This document shows, one piece after another, positions 19,460 to 29,499 of a stretch of DNA of 64,000 nt (within the stretch, counting starts at the first letter, position 1; each line of letters starts with the position of its first letter). Position numbers and translations under genes: made by a program. The notes beneath the pieces are model-generated. The model ran no database searches. It was not told the DNA's origin and worked only from the letters and a program-made list of their open reading frames with translations. This DNA is from Okapia johnstoni (lineage: Eukaryota; Chordata; Mammalia; Artiodactyla; Giraffidae). The stretch is from NCBI GenBank assembly GCA_024291935.2, contig CM044316.1, positions 4,208,501 through 4,272,500 of the forward strand. Direction: 5' to 3'.

Positions 19460-20156
19460 TGGAACCTTCTTTCAATGTCACTTGGGGCTGAGCCAGAGGC
19501 CGCCTGTGCCACGTCCGGGGTCGCAGAGGACTCTGGATGTGGCCGAGCTAGGACTAGAGGGGGCTTGTCTGCTCTCAGGCCACAGCAGATCCTCTGTGCT
19601 GAGCGGGAAACAGACCTGGCAGAGTGGGGCCTTGTGCTCAGGGTGCCTGGTCAGACTCAGCGGAAGTTCACTGCTAGCTGTGCTCCTTACCCCCCCTCTC
19701 AATTCTGTTGCCTCATCTGAAACTGGGGACCCTGATGGCACCTCACTGGGGACTGTGCTGAGCCCTCAGCGACCACAGAGGTCTGGCTGTGCAGCAAGCA
19801 GACAGACCCGTATCTGGGCAGCAGCATAGCCGGTGTAAAGGCCCTGGAGCAGGATGGAACCTGGTATGTTCAAAGGTGATAAAGGTGGGTGCTCAGCAGA
19901 GCTGGACCCTGCAGGGCCTCCAGGGAGGGGTGGGGTTGATTCCAGGAGCTGCGTCCCACCTCCTTTTCCTGACAACCCAGGACTGTAGGAGCTTCTCCCC
20001 AAAATGCTGCCCAACATCCCAACCAGGACAGCAAGAGCCAGTGTTTGGCACCTTTATCAACCTGAGTTCCTTCTTGCTGCTTTAGCCTGCCTCCAGGAAA
20101 GGAGATCTCTGAGGTAGACCACACAAGTGTTTGGCTCATGCCCACCCCCTTACTAG
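19460..20156. other. Intergenic DNA downstream of FKBP8
   Basis: Unique GC-moderate sequence; no exon, RNA gene or clear repeat recognised. Confidence 0.6.
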
Positions 20157-20368
20157 TGCTTCCCAGGTGGCGCTAGTGGTAAAGAACCCACCTGCCAATG
20201 CAGGAGATGTGAAAGAAGCAGGTTGGATCCCTGGGTTCAGAAGATTCTCTGGAGGAGGAAATGGTAACCCACTCAAGTATTCTTGCTTAGAGAACCCCAT
20301 GGACAGAGGAGCCCGGTGGGCTACAGTCCATAGGATCGCAGAGTTGATTACGACTGCAGCTCCTTAGC
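20157..20368 (+). repeat. Bov-tA SINE
   Basis: Forward-oriented, from GCTTCCCAGGTGGCGCTAGT to the GATTACGACTGCAG-like end. It is moderately diverged. Confidence 0.88.
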
Positions 20369-20942
20369 ACACACTCCCTTACAGTCCAGGAGGAGAAGCC
20401 ACTGGCCACAGCCACCCAGCAGAAGGTGGCCATCAGGCCTTGAAACTCAATCTTTGCCCTGCTTGCTCCAGGCCCTCTCGGGGCCACCTGGATTACTCTT
20501 AGGGCACATCTGGCCGTGGCTTGGAACTGCTCCTACTCTCCACCATTCAGTCCCCTTAGGTTTCTACCTTGTCCTCCGACGGGAACGGGGTTCCATGGAA
20601 GACGCTGGGGTGGGGACCATGGGTTGGCCAGGCCTAGGAGGCCTGCATCTCAGGCAGGATACCTCCTCTTTACTCAGTCTCATTGGTTTCAGGCTGGGAA
20701 GCTGGCCTGAGGGGGTGGCCAGATGGACTGTGGGCTGGCTGGGGTGACTTTCTGGCCTGGGTGTGAGAGTCATCACTGCTGTCATTCCTGAGTACTGATT
20801 GTTCACCAGCACTGGCATCAGCCCACTGGGGACCGGCAGCAGCCTTGTTCTGTGCCCATTTTTTCATCATATATTCTGGCAAATCTTTTGTCAGGTGTAC
20901 TGTGAATGTATTCCCCACTTTGTGTCTCACTTTTCATTTTCT

Positions 20943-21116
20943 TATTTATTCATTTGGCTGCACCAGGTCTTAGTTGCAGCATGCAGGATCTCTTCATTGT
21001 GGCATGCTAACTGTTGGTTGTGGCATGTGGGAACTAGTTCCCTGACCAGGGATCGAACCTGGGTCCCCTGCACTGGGAGCATGGGAGTTTTAACCATTGG
21101 GCCCCCAGGGAATTTC
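20943..21116 (-). repeat. CHR-type SINE
   Basis: Reverse-oriented, flanked by a perfect 17-bp duplication (CTCACTTTTCATTTTCT) at 20926-20942 and 21117-21133. Confidence 0.92.
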
Positions 21117-21377
21117 CTCACTTTTCATTTTCTGTTCATTCAAAGAACAGACATTTAAAATTTAATGCAGTCCAATTTGTCAATTTTTTTTCTTTCATTC
21201 CACATGCTTTTTGTCAATACTTGCTGAGCTGTTTGTAGAGATTTTCTGGTTTTTCTTTTAAACCTCTTATGGCTTTAACTTTTACATCGAGACCCAGGAG
21301 CCACTTTGAGTTAACTTTCCTAAGTGGTGTGAGGTTGGGGTTGAGGTTCATATTTTTCCAAATAGCCATCCAGTTGG

Positions 21378-21595
21378 GCTTCCCAGTGGTGTAGTTGGTA
21401 AAGAAACTGCCTGCCAACACAGGAGATGCAAGAGATACAGGTTTGATCCTTGGGTGGGGAAGATCCCTGGAGTAGGAAATGGCAACCCACTCCAGTATTC
21501 TTGCCTGGAAAATACAAGGACAGAGAAGCCTGGCAGGCTACAGTCTATGGGGTCGCAAAGAGCTGGGCACACCTGAACACGTATGCATGTGTCCA
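21378..21595 (+). repeat. Bov-tA SINE
   Basis: Forward-oriented copy starting GGGCTTCCCAGTGGTGTAGT and ending near the GGGCACACCTGAACACG complement of the usual end. It is nested in L1 sequence. Confidence 0.9.
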
Positions 21596-21674
21596 GCTGT
21601 TGCAGAAACATCTGTGGGGAAGACTTTGTTTCCCCTAGTGAGTTACTATGACAGCTTTGTCAAACAGCAACTGA

Positions 21675-21851
21675 GGGACTTCCCTGGTGGTCCAGTGGCT
21701 AAGACTCTGCATTCCCAATGCAAGTTCTATATCTGGTCAGGGAACTAGATCCCACAAGCTGCAACTGAGAGTTTGCATGCCACAACTAAAGATTCTGCAT
21801 GCTGCAACTAAGACTGAGGCAGCCAAATAAATAAATATTAAAAAAAGAAAA
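21675..21851 (+). repeat. CHR-type SINE
   Basis: Starts GGGACTTCCCTGGTGGTCCA and ends in AAATAAATAAATATTAAAAA. The 9-bp target duplication AGCAACTGA is at 21666-21674 and 21852-21860. It is nested in the L1 fragment. Confidence 0.92.
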
Positions 21852-22014
21852 AGCAACTGACCACACACCTGTGAGTCCTTTCTGACACTGCCCCATGCTG
21901 AGGATCTCTGTGTCCACTCAGAGGTTTCACGTGTCCTGAAGACTAGCTTTTTAGTGATGATGGAGTCAGCTGGTTGTGCCTCCTTCCTTTGCCCCTCTTC
22001 TCTGTGGTTGCTCT

Positions 22015-22140
22015 GGTTGTGCCCATTATTAGCCGAGCAGATGAAAGCTCAGAGAGGAGACAGATCCTGCCCAGGGTCCCACTACCTGGAAGTAACTGGC
22101 AGGATTTGGCCCAGGTCAGCCTGCCTCCAGAGTCCATGCA
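22015..22140 (-). repeat. MIR-like fragment (reverse)
   Basis: Shows a GCAGATGAAAGCTCAGAGAG-like core and a CAGGATTTGGCCCAGGTC end, as in reverse MIR. Confidence 0.5.
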
Positions 22141-23110
22141 GCTGTTTCTGCATCTTACTGCAGGTTAAGGCCAGGAGGTGAGAAAGGCCTTGAATGCCAG
22201 GGCCAGGTGGGGGACTTTAGTGTATCCATCCCCAGGGTCATTCCATCCTCAGTGGTGTGAACAGGGCGGCGGTAGGGAGCCAGAGGGGCCATGAAGTTAC
22301 CCTAAGGACACAGGAGGCCTTTGGGGGGTGTCAGACGGTGCTTGCTCCTGATTCAGGCACAGTATGTGCAAAGGTGTGCTGTGTTCAGAGATTGGATGGA
22401 TGGATTTTTCTTTCATATCAAAACATATACAAGTGCCTTCTGTGTACCCTGTCTTGAGTGATGACTCAGCTTAGCCCTTGCCCTCAAGGGGTGCGACTTG
22501 CAGTGGGCCATGAATTGGAAGTGAACACAGTAGAAAGAGCTTTGTGTGTGAAAGCTCACGTCTCCTGAGCACTTCAACAGGGTGACCTTTGCACGCCTCT
22601 ATCTCACATCTTCCCTAAAGGACAACTTGAGTGCTGGCTGGGGTCACCCAGTGTAGCATCATCAGTGTCTTTGAATGCCTGTTCTCTATTTCTTCGCCTG
22701 GCAGAACTCATCTTTACTCCTTACCACACAGATGGGGCTGGTTCCCCACCAGCCTTCAGGCTATGCAACCCAGGCCTGACCAAATGAGAGCAGTCCAGCT
22801 GCCTGGCCACAGTGATTGGCTCATGGGTGGTCATGTGACCCACAGTGACCCAATCAAGGTCTTCCCTGGTACTTCTGCTGGAGCCATGAGGGCTCTTAGA
22901 ACCCCATCTGTAGAGCAGTAAAGAAGAAACTCTAAAGGCGTGGGTTGTGCAAACTGCACAACAAACCCTGCACATTTAAAGGACTGGCCCTTGACTGGCC
23001 CTTGGGAGGTCACTTCTAGACTCTTAGAATGTCCTGACTGATAAGAGTATCAGTTTACCTGAGGCCATGGGCCACGCCAAATAGTCCACAACAACAATAT
23101 GATTTAGGGT
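22141..23110. other. Intergenic stretch, no gene seen
   Basis: Mostly unique. The 22720-22900 part, with GTGATTGGCTCATGGGTGGT, resembles an old dispersed mammalian repeat that I cannot name. No coding feature is supported. Confidence 0.5.
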
Positions 23111-23115
23111 CAGAG

Positions 23116-23236
23116 GGACTTCCTTGATGGTTCAGTGGTTAAGACACCACACTTCCAATCCAAAGGACACAGGTTCACTTCCTGGTCAGGGAACTAAGAT
23201 CTCACATGCCATCTGCGCCCCCCCCCCCAAAGAGAG
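23116..23236 (+). repeat. CHR-type SINE
   Basis: Forward-oriented, from GGGACTTCCTTGATGGTTCA to a C-rich run (23217-23228) and an AAAGAGAGAAAAA tail. Confidence 0.85.
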
Positions 23237-23939
23237 AAAAATAGGGTAGGGGCTTTTGGTCACATGGTATCAGCTCTGTCTCTGGATGGGTGATCAGCCA
23301 TATCTGCATGACTGACCCCTCCTCCTCCACAAAAACCCTGGACAAGGCTTGAGTGTGCTTCCCTGGATGACAATATTCTGTGTGTGTTGTCACAATCATT
23401 GCTGGGAAAATTAAGTGCTGTCTGCAACCACAAGCTTGTGCCTGGTTTCTCTTGGTTTCTGCCTTATGCATCCTTTTCCTTTGCTGATCCTAGACTGTAT
23501 GCTTTCACTGTGATTAACATAGCCATGAATATAAGAGCTTTTCTGAGTTCTGTGCGTCCTTCTAGTGAATTACCAAACCTGACAGTGGTCTTAGGGATTC
23601 CTGACAACAGATGTCTTTGACCTCATCCCAAGAAGAGGTGTGAGTCTCCCTATTGCACAAATAAGCCCTGAGGCCCCCAAAGGTGGACTTGCTGGCTCTG
23701 AGGTGGCCAGCTAAGAGAGCAGAGGAGCAGACTGCTTGCTGGCCACCCCACCAGGCAGAGGGGCCAGCTCCAAACTGAGAGTTCTCAGGGATCTTCATGT
23801 TCCTTCTGTTGCAAAACTGTTTGCTCCAAAATCCCCAAGGTCCATTTGCTCTGACCTAGCAACTCAAATTTCAGGAAGCTGTGGGACAGATGTACAGCAA
23901 TGCGTCTCTAAGGGCTGTGTGTTGCAGAAATTTTAAGGC

Positions 23940-24440
23940 GTTCCTGAGATTTCTCATCCTGCATCACCCCTGGATGGGGAATGCAGTGTATCTCGGTCCC
24001 ATGATTGTGTTGTCATTGGGCCCGGCTGACCTTAAGATATGGGGATAATCTGGGTAGGCCCGAACCTGCTGGCTATAGAAGAGGAAGTCAGAGGGATTTA
24101 ACACAAGGGAGGTTTTTATTACTGAGATGGAGGGGGCCACATGGCCAGTGCCTGAGATTGCCCCCCAGTGACAACAAGGAAGTAGGGACCTCAGTCTTAC
24201 AACCACCAGAAAATGAGTTCTACCAACAACCTGAAGGAACTTGGACACAGAGCCTTCTTCAGGTGAGCTTCTGGATGAGGACATAGCCCACCCAACATCT
24301 TGACCACAGCCTCATGGGACCCTGAGCAGAGAACCAGTTAAAACATACCAGACTTAGGACTCAGAAGCTATGAAATAATAACTGCTCCTTTTATTAAGCC
24401 ACTTTGTTATGCAGCAATAGGCAGCAATAGCTAACTGATA
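23940..24440 (+). repeat. MaLR/MLT1-like solitary LTR
   Basis: The stretch CTTAAGATATGGGGATAATC, GTGAGCTTCTGGATGAGGAC and the terminal TTAAGCCACTTTGTTATGCA / GCAGCAATAGCTAACTGATA matches the layout of old ERVL-MaLR-type LTRs. No internal retroviral sequence is attached. The family is assigned from memory of the consensus style. Confidence 0.5.
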
Positions 24441-24609
24441 TATATATTAGCAGTCGCCAGCTAATGAATAGTGGGTGTTCATCCCAGTGTGGCTTAAAAT
24501 TCCATGAACTGCAAACAACATAAATGTCTAAAGGAAAGGGATTATGTAGATCAACTCTTGTAAAACCATTAATAATGATCCCCATGATAATGGCATCTTC
24601 TTTGGTCTA

Positions 24610-24730
24610 GGGCTAGGCTCTTGGGTAAATGCTGTTATTATCCCTATTTTATGGATGAGCAAAGTGAGGAAAAGAGAGGGCAAGACACATCCAAGGTTCT
24701 CTAGGGTGAGGGTCAGGCCAGGGTCACTGT
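24610..24730 (-). repeat. MIR-like fragment (reverse)
   Basis: Shows a TTATCCCTATTTTATGGATG-like core, then GAGCAAAGTGAGG and a degraded end, the complement of the MIR core. Confidence 0.6.
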
Positions 24731-24833
24731 TTCCATTACAGAACTAGAACATTTTCAATGGGTTTGCTACATGGACTATCTGTTGAGAGACCACCCCAAG
24801 GTAATCAACTGGCTTCCAATTTTTTGGGTTCTT

Positions 24834-26180
24834 AGAGGCTCAATTCCAGTTGAGCTATTTCAAATCCTAAAAGATGATGCTGTGAAAGTGCTGCACTCAA
24901 TATGCCAGCAAATTTGGAAAACTCAGCAGTGGCCACAGGACTGGAAAAGTCAGTTTTCATTTTGATCCCAAAGAAAGGCAATGCCAAAGAATGCTCAAAC
25001 TACCACACAATTGCACTCATCTCACACGCTAGCAAAGTAATGCTCAAAATTCTCCAAGCCAAGCTTCAACAATACATGAACCGTGAACTTCCAGATGTTC
25101 AAGCTGGTTTTAGAAAAGGCAGAGGAACCAGAGATCAAATTGCCAACATCCGCTGGATCATCGAAAAAGCAAGAGAGTTCCAGAAAAACATCTATTTCTG
25201 CTTTATTGACTATGCCAAAGATTTTGACTATGTGGATCACAATAAACCGGAAAATTCTGAGAGATGGGAATACCAGACCGCCTGACCTGCCTCTTGAGAA
25301 ATCTGTGTGCAGGTCAGGAAGCAACAGTTAGAACTGGACATGGAACAACAGACTGGTTCCAAATTGGGAAAGGAGTACATCAAGGCTGCATATTGTCACC
25401 CTGCTTATTTAACTTATATGCAGAGTAAATATGCGAAATGCTGGGCTGGATGAAGCACAAGCTGGAATCAAGATTGCCGGGAGAAATATCAATAACCTCA
25501 AGATATGCAGATGACACAACTCTTATGGCAGAAAGTGAAGAAAAACTAAAGAGCCTTTTGATGAAAGTGAAAGAGGAGAGTGAAAAAGTTGGCTTAAAAC
25601 TCAACATTCAGAAAACTAAGATCATGGCATCTGGTCCCATCACTTCATGGCAAATAGATGGGGAAACAATGGAAACAGTGACAGAAGTTATTTTTTTAAG
25701 CTCCAAAATAACTGGAGACGGTGCCCACCACCATGAAATTAAAAGATGCTCCTTGGAAGGAAAGCTATGACCAACCTAGACAGCATATTAAAAAGCAGAG
25801 ACATGACTTTGCCAACACAGGTCCGTCTAGTCAAGGCTATGGTTTTTCCAGTGGTCATGTATGGATGTGAGAGTTGGACTATAAAGAAAGATGAGTACCG
25901 AAGAATTGATGCTTTTGAAGCGTGGTGTTGGAGAAGACTCTTGAGAGTCCCTTGGGCTGCAAGGAGATCCAACCAGTCCATCCTAAAGGAGATCAGTCCA
26001 GGGTGTTCATTGGAAGGACTGATGTTGAAGCTGAAACTCCAATACTTGGATATATGATGCCAAGAACTGACTCATTTGAAAAGACCCTGATGCTGGGAAA
26101 GATTGAAGGTGGGAGGAGAAGGGGACAACAGAGGATGAGATGGTTGGATGGCATCACTGATCGACTGAACTGAACTGAAA
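24834..26180 (+). repeat. BovB LINE fragment, forward arm of an inverted pair
   Basis: A 5'-truncated BovB with RT sequence in several frames. It retains the YADD active-site motif at 25504-25515 and the 3' terminal GACTGAACTGAACTGAA repeat near 26163-26179. Near 26150-26165 about 95 bases present in the neighbouring reverse copy are missing. Frameshifts make it non-coding. Confidence 0.92.
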
Positions 26181-26228
26181 GTGTACAATAGTATGCCATC
26201 TAGTACATTCACACTGCTGTGCAGCCAC

Positions 26229-28312
26229 TCAGTTTAGTTCTGTCGCTCAGTCGAGTCCAACTCTTTGTGACCCCATGGACTGCAGCACGCCAGGCTTCCC
26301 TGTCCATCACCAAGTCCCGGAGTTTATTCAAACTTATGTCATTGAATCAGTGATGCCATCCAACCATCTCATCCTCTGTCGTCCCCTTCTCCTCCCGCCT
26401 TCAATCTTTCCCAGCATCAGGATCAGTTCTTCGCATCAGGTGGCCAAACTATTGGAGTTTCAGCTTCAGCATCAGTCCTCCCAATGAATATTCAGAACTG
26501 ATTTCCTTTAGGATGGACTGGTTGGATCTCCTTGCAGTCCAAGGGACTCTTAAGAATCTTCTCCAACACCACGCTTCAAAAGCATCAATTCTTCGGTACT
26601 CATCTTTCTTTATAGTCCAACTCTCACATCCATACATGACTACTGGAAAAACCATAGCCTTGACTAGATGGACCTGTGTTGGCAAAGTCATGTCCCTGCT
26701 TTTTAATATGCTGTCTAGGTTGGTCATAGCTTTCCTTCCAAGGAGCGTCTTTTAATTTCATGGCTGCAATCACCATCTGCAGTGATTTTGGAGCCCCAAA
26801 ATATAAAGTCTGTCACTGTTTCCCCATCTATTTTCCATGAAGTGATGGGACCAGATGCCATGATCTTAGTTTTCTGAATATTGAGCTTTAAGCCAACTTT
26901 TTCACTCTCCTCTTTCACTTTCATCAAGAGGCTCTTTAGTTTTTCTTCACTTTCTGCTAAAAGGGTGGTGTCATCTGCGTATCTGAGGTTATTGATATTT
27001 CTCCTGGAAATCTTGATTCCAGCTTGTGCTTCATCCAGCCTAGCGTTTCTCATGACGTACTCTGCATATAAGTTAAATAAGCAGGGTGACAATATACAGC
27101 CTTGACATACTCCTTTCCCAATTTGGAATCAGTCTGTTGTTCCATGTCTAGTTCTAACTGTTGCTTCCTGACCTGCACACAGATTTCTCAAGAGGCAGGT
27201 CAGGTGGTCTGGTATTCCCATCTCTTTCAGAATTTTCCAGTTTATTGTGATCCACATAGTCAAAATCTTTGGCATAGTCAATAAAGCAGAAATAGATGTT
27301 TTTCTGGAACTCTCTTGCTTTTTCGATGATCCAATGGATGTTGGCAATTTGACCTCTTGTTCCTCTGCCTTTTCTAAAACCAGCTTGAACATCTGAAAGT
27401 TCATGGCTCACATATTGTTGAAGCTTGGCTTGGAGAATTTTGAGCATTACTTTACTAGTGTGTGAGATGAGTGCAATTGTGCGGTAGTTTGAGCATTCTT
27501 TGGCATTGCCTTTCTTTGGGAATGGAATGAAAAACGACCTTTTCCCGTCCTGTGGCCACTGCTGAGTTTTCCAAATTTGCTGGCATATTGAATGTAGCAC
27601 TTTCACATCATCATCTTTTAGGATTTGAAATAGCTCAACTGGAATTCCATCACCTTCACTAGCTGGGTCATAGTGATGCTTCCTAAGGCCCACTTGACTT
27701 CACATTCCAGAATGTCTGGCTCTAGGTAAGTGATCACACCATCGTGATTACCTGGGTCGTGAAGATCTTTTTTGTACAGTTCTTCTGTGTATTCTTGCCA
27801 CCTCTTCTTAATATCTTGTGCTTCTATTAGGTCCATACCATTTATGTCCTTCATTGAGCCCATCTTTGCATGAAATGTTCCTTGGTATCTCTAGTTTTTT
27901 TAAAGAGATCTCTAGTCTTTCCCATTCTATTGTTTTCCTCTATTTCTTCACATTGATCCCTGAGGAAGGCTTTCTTATCTCTCCTTGCTATTCTTTGGAA
28001 CTCTGCATTCAAATGGGTGTATCTTTCCTTTTCTCCTTTGCTTTTTGTTTCTCTTCTTTTCACAGCTATTTGTAAGGCCTCCTCAGACAGCCATTTTGCT
28101 TTTTTGCATTTCTTTTTCTTGGGGATGGTCTTGATCCCTGTCTCCTGTACAATGCCATTCATAGTTCATCAGGCACTCTGTCTATCAGATCTAGTCCCTT
28201 AAATCTATTTCTCACTTACACTGTATAATCATAAGGGATTTGATTTAGGTCACACCTGAATGGTCTAGTGGATTTCCCTACTTTCTTCAATTTAAGTCTG
28301 AATTTGGCAATA
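26229..28312 (-). repeat. BovB LINE fragment, reverse arm of an inverted pair
   Basis: About 2.1 kb of BovB in reverse orientation, from the 3' terminal repeat (26229 on) back through the RT domain (YADD complement at 26970-26981) and the Lys-rich linker (27851-28162) into upstream sequence to about 28312. The reading frame is broken at several points. It ends only about 170 bp before the CpG-rich ELL promoter. Confidence 0.92.
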
Positions 28313-28670
28313 AAAAAATTGTACATTTTAAATGGGTTAATTTTATGATATGTGACATTTTTTTAATGGGAGAGCTGGCTAATCACCATCTCTCAGAGTC
28401 CTTTGGGGATGTAGGATTTTATTCTATAAAATGTCTACTCTTACAGAAGAGCAAAGTTTACTAACCCCCACGATCCCCCAACAGCCCCGGGTCCACCTTA
28501 GGGAGAATACCCACCAGCGAAACCCAGCGTCCAATTCGCGCTCGGTTTGCATAGACACGCCCAGCCAGCCTCTGCTTCCGCGCCCCCACGTGTTTTGCGC
28601 CGCCGGGTCCCCTCCACGCCCTAGCTGGGGCTCTCCGCAGAAGCCAAAGACGGAAGACTTGGAGAGACCT

Positions 28671-29020
28671 CATAAATAATACATCACGTCAGCGGCTGGT
28701 GGGGCGGGGCTTCGACGCGCCTGGCTGAGTCAGGGTTATGAATAACACACATTGAGGCGGGGCCTGAAGTAGTGCGCGTGTCGGGGCGGAGCCCGGGCAC
28801 GGAAGTGGACACCTCTGGGGCCTTGAGAGGTGGGGCCATCCATCCTTATGAATATGCAGAAACAGGGGCGGTGACTGTGGGCCGCCTTCGGCCCGTAGCG
28901 CTGCGTGGCCAGCAGCGTCTCATGAATAATGCAGCACGTAGGCGGGCAATGCGGCGCCGGCCCAGTCCCTGGGGGGCGTGGCCAGCCGCGTCTCATGAAT
29001 AATGCAGTGCGTCAGCGGGC
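28671..29020 (+). repeat. Five-module AT-rich/GC-box array in the ELL promoter
   Basis: Modules related to TCATGAATAATGCAG occur at 28671, 28736, 28846, 28920 and 28993. Each is followed after roughly 4-20 bases by CGTCAGC-like and/or GC-box sequence. The last two lie in 45-bp near-identical direct repeats at 28903-28947 and 28976-29020 (73-bp spacing). Confidence 0.8.
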
Positions 29021-29093
29021 GGAGGGGTGGGGCGTGGCCGGCGCGCTGCTGGCCCAGGAGCCGGGAAGCGGGGGGCGGGGGAGCGCTGGTCGC

Positions 29094-29104
29094 AAGATGG
29101 CGGC
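29094..29104 (+). promoter_or_regulatory. YY1-type site overlapping the ELL start codon
   Basis: AAGATGGCGGC matches the known YY1 consensus and includes the ATG. Such sites often mark the transcription initiation region of housekeeping genes. Confidence 0.6.
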
Positions 29105-29231
29105 GCTGAAGGAGGATCTGAGCTACGGGCTGTCGTGCGGGCGGGTGAGCGACGGCAGCAAGGTGTCCGTGTTCCATGTGAAGCTCACCGACAGTGCCCT
29201 GAGGGCCTTCGAGAGCTACCGCGCCAGCCAG
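29097..29231 (+). CDS. ELL: ELL coding exon 1 (5' part of RNA polymerase II elongation factor ELL)
   Basis: ELL raises the catalytic rate of RNA polymerase II by suppressing transient pausing, and acts in the nucleus in super- and little-elongation complexes. This exon codes the first 45 residues, starting Met-Ala-Ala-Leu-Lys-Glu-Asp. It includes LSCGRVSDGSKVSVFHVKLT, the start of the conserved N-terminal ELL domain. The ATG at 29097 has A at -3 and G at +4. The donor CAG|GTGAGC lies at 29232 in phase 0. The rest of the gene (about 600 residues in relatives) is not in the window; none of the remaining exons could be recognised. Identification rests on remembered similarity to mammalian ELL and its position next to FKBP8. 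Confidence 0.95.
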
Positions 29232-29499
29232 GTGAGCGGCGGACTCGGCGCGGGCGTCGGGGCGCAGGTCGGCCTCGCGCACCCCTCTCCGCGGCGTCCT
29301 GGCTTGGGGGTGCGGGGTCCGGCGTCAGAGGTGTTTCTCGCGGGTTTCTGGGCTAGCGGGGCGCGAGGTGGGCGCATGTCCCACTAGGAGAGCGGGGAAC
29401 CTCGACTCGGGAAGGCGACCCTGGCGGGCGGCCGAGGGCGGCTGAAGGGCCAGAACTCACGCGCCTGATCCGGGGGGCGTCTTTGTCGGCACCTGGAGG

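Larger units (their letters stand above)
21140..21930 (-). repeat. L1 ORF2-derived fragment split by two SINEs
   Basis: Sequence at 21140-21377, 21596-21674 and 21861 to about 21930 reads as one antisense L1 ORF2-region fragment. It includes the GGTTGGGGTTGAGGTTCATA and AGCTTTGTCAAACAGCAACT segments. A Bov-tA and a CHR element break it into three. It is heavily decayed and limits are approximate. Confidence 0.65.

Noticed and set aside
24834..28312. Possible active reverse transcriptase gene
   Set aside because: Both BovB copies are truncated and frameshifted, with RT pieces in several frames.
28461..28673. Possible divergent short gene on the reverse strand of the ELL promoter
   Set aside because: A 70-codon frame in CpG-rich sequence with no recognisable product. 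A non-coding antisense transcript is possible but not shown by sequence.
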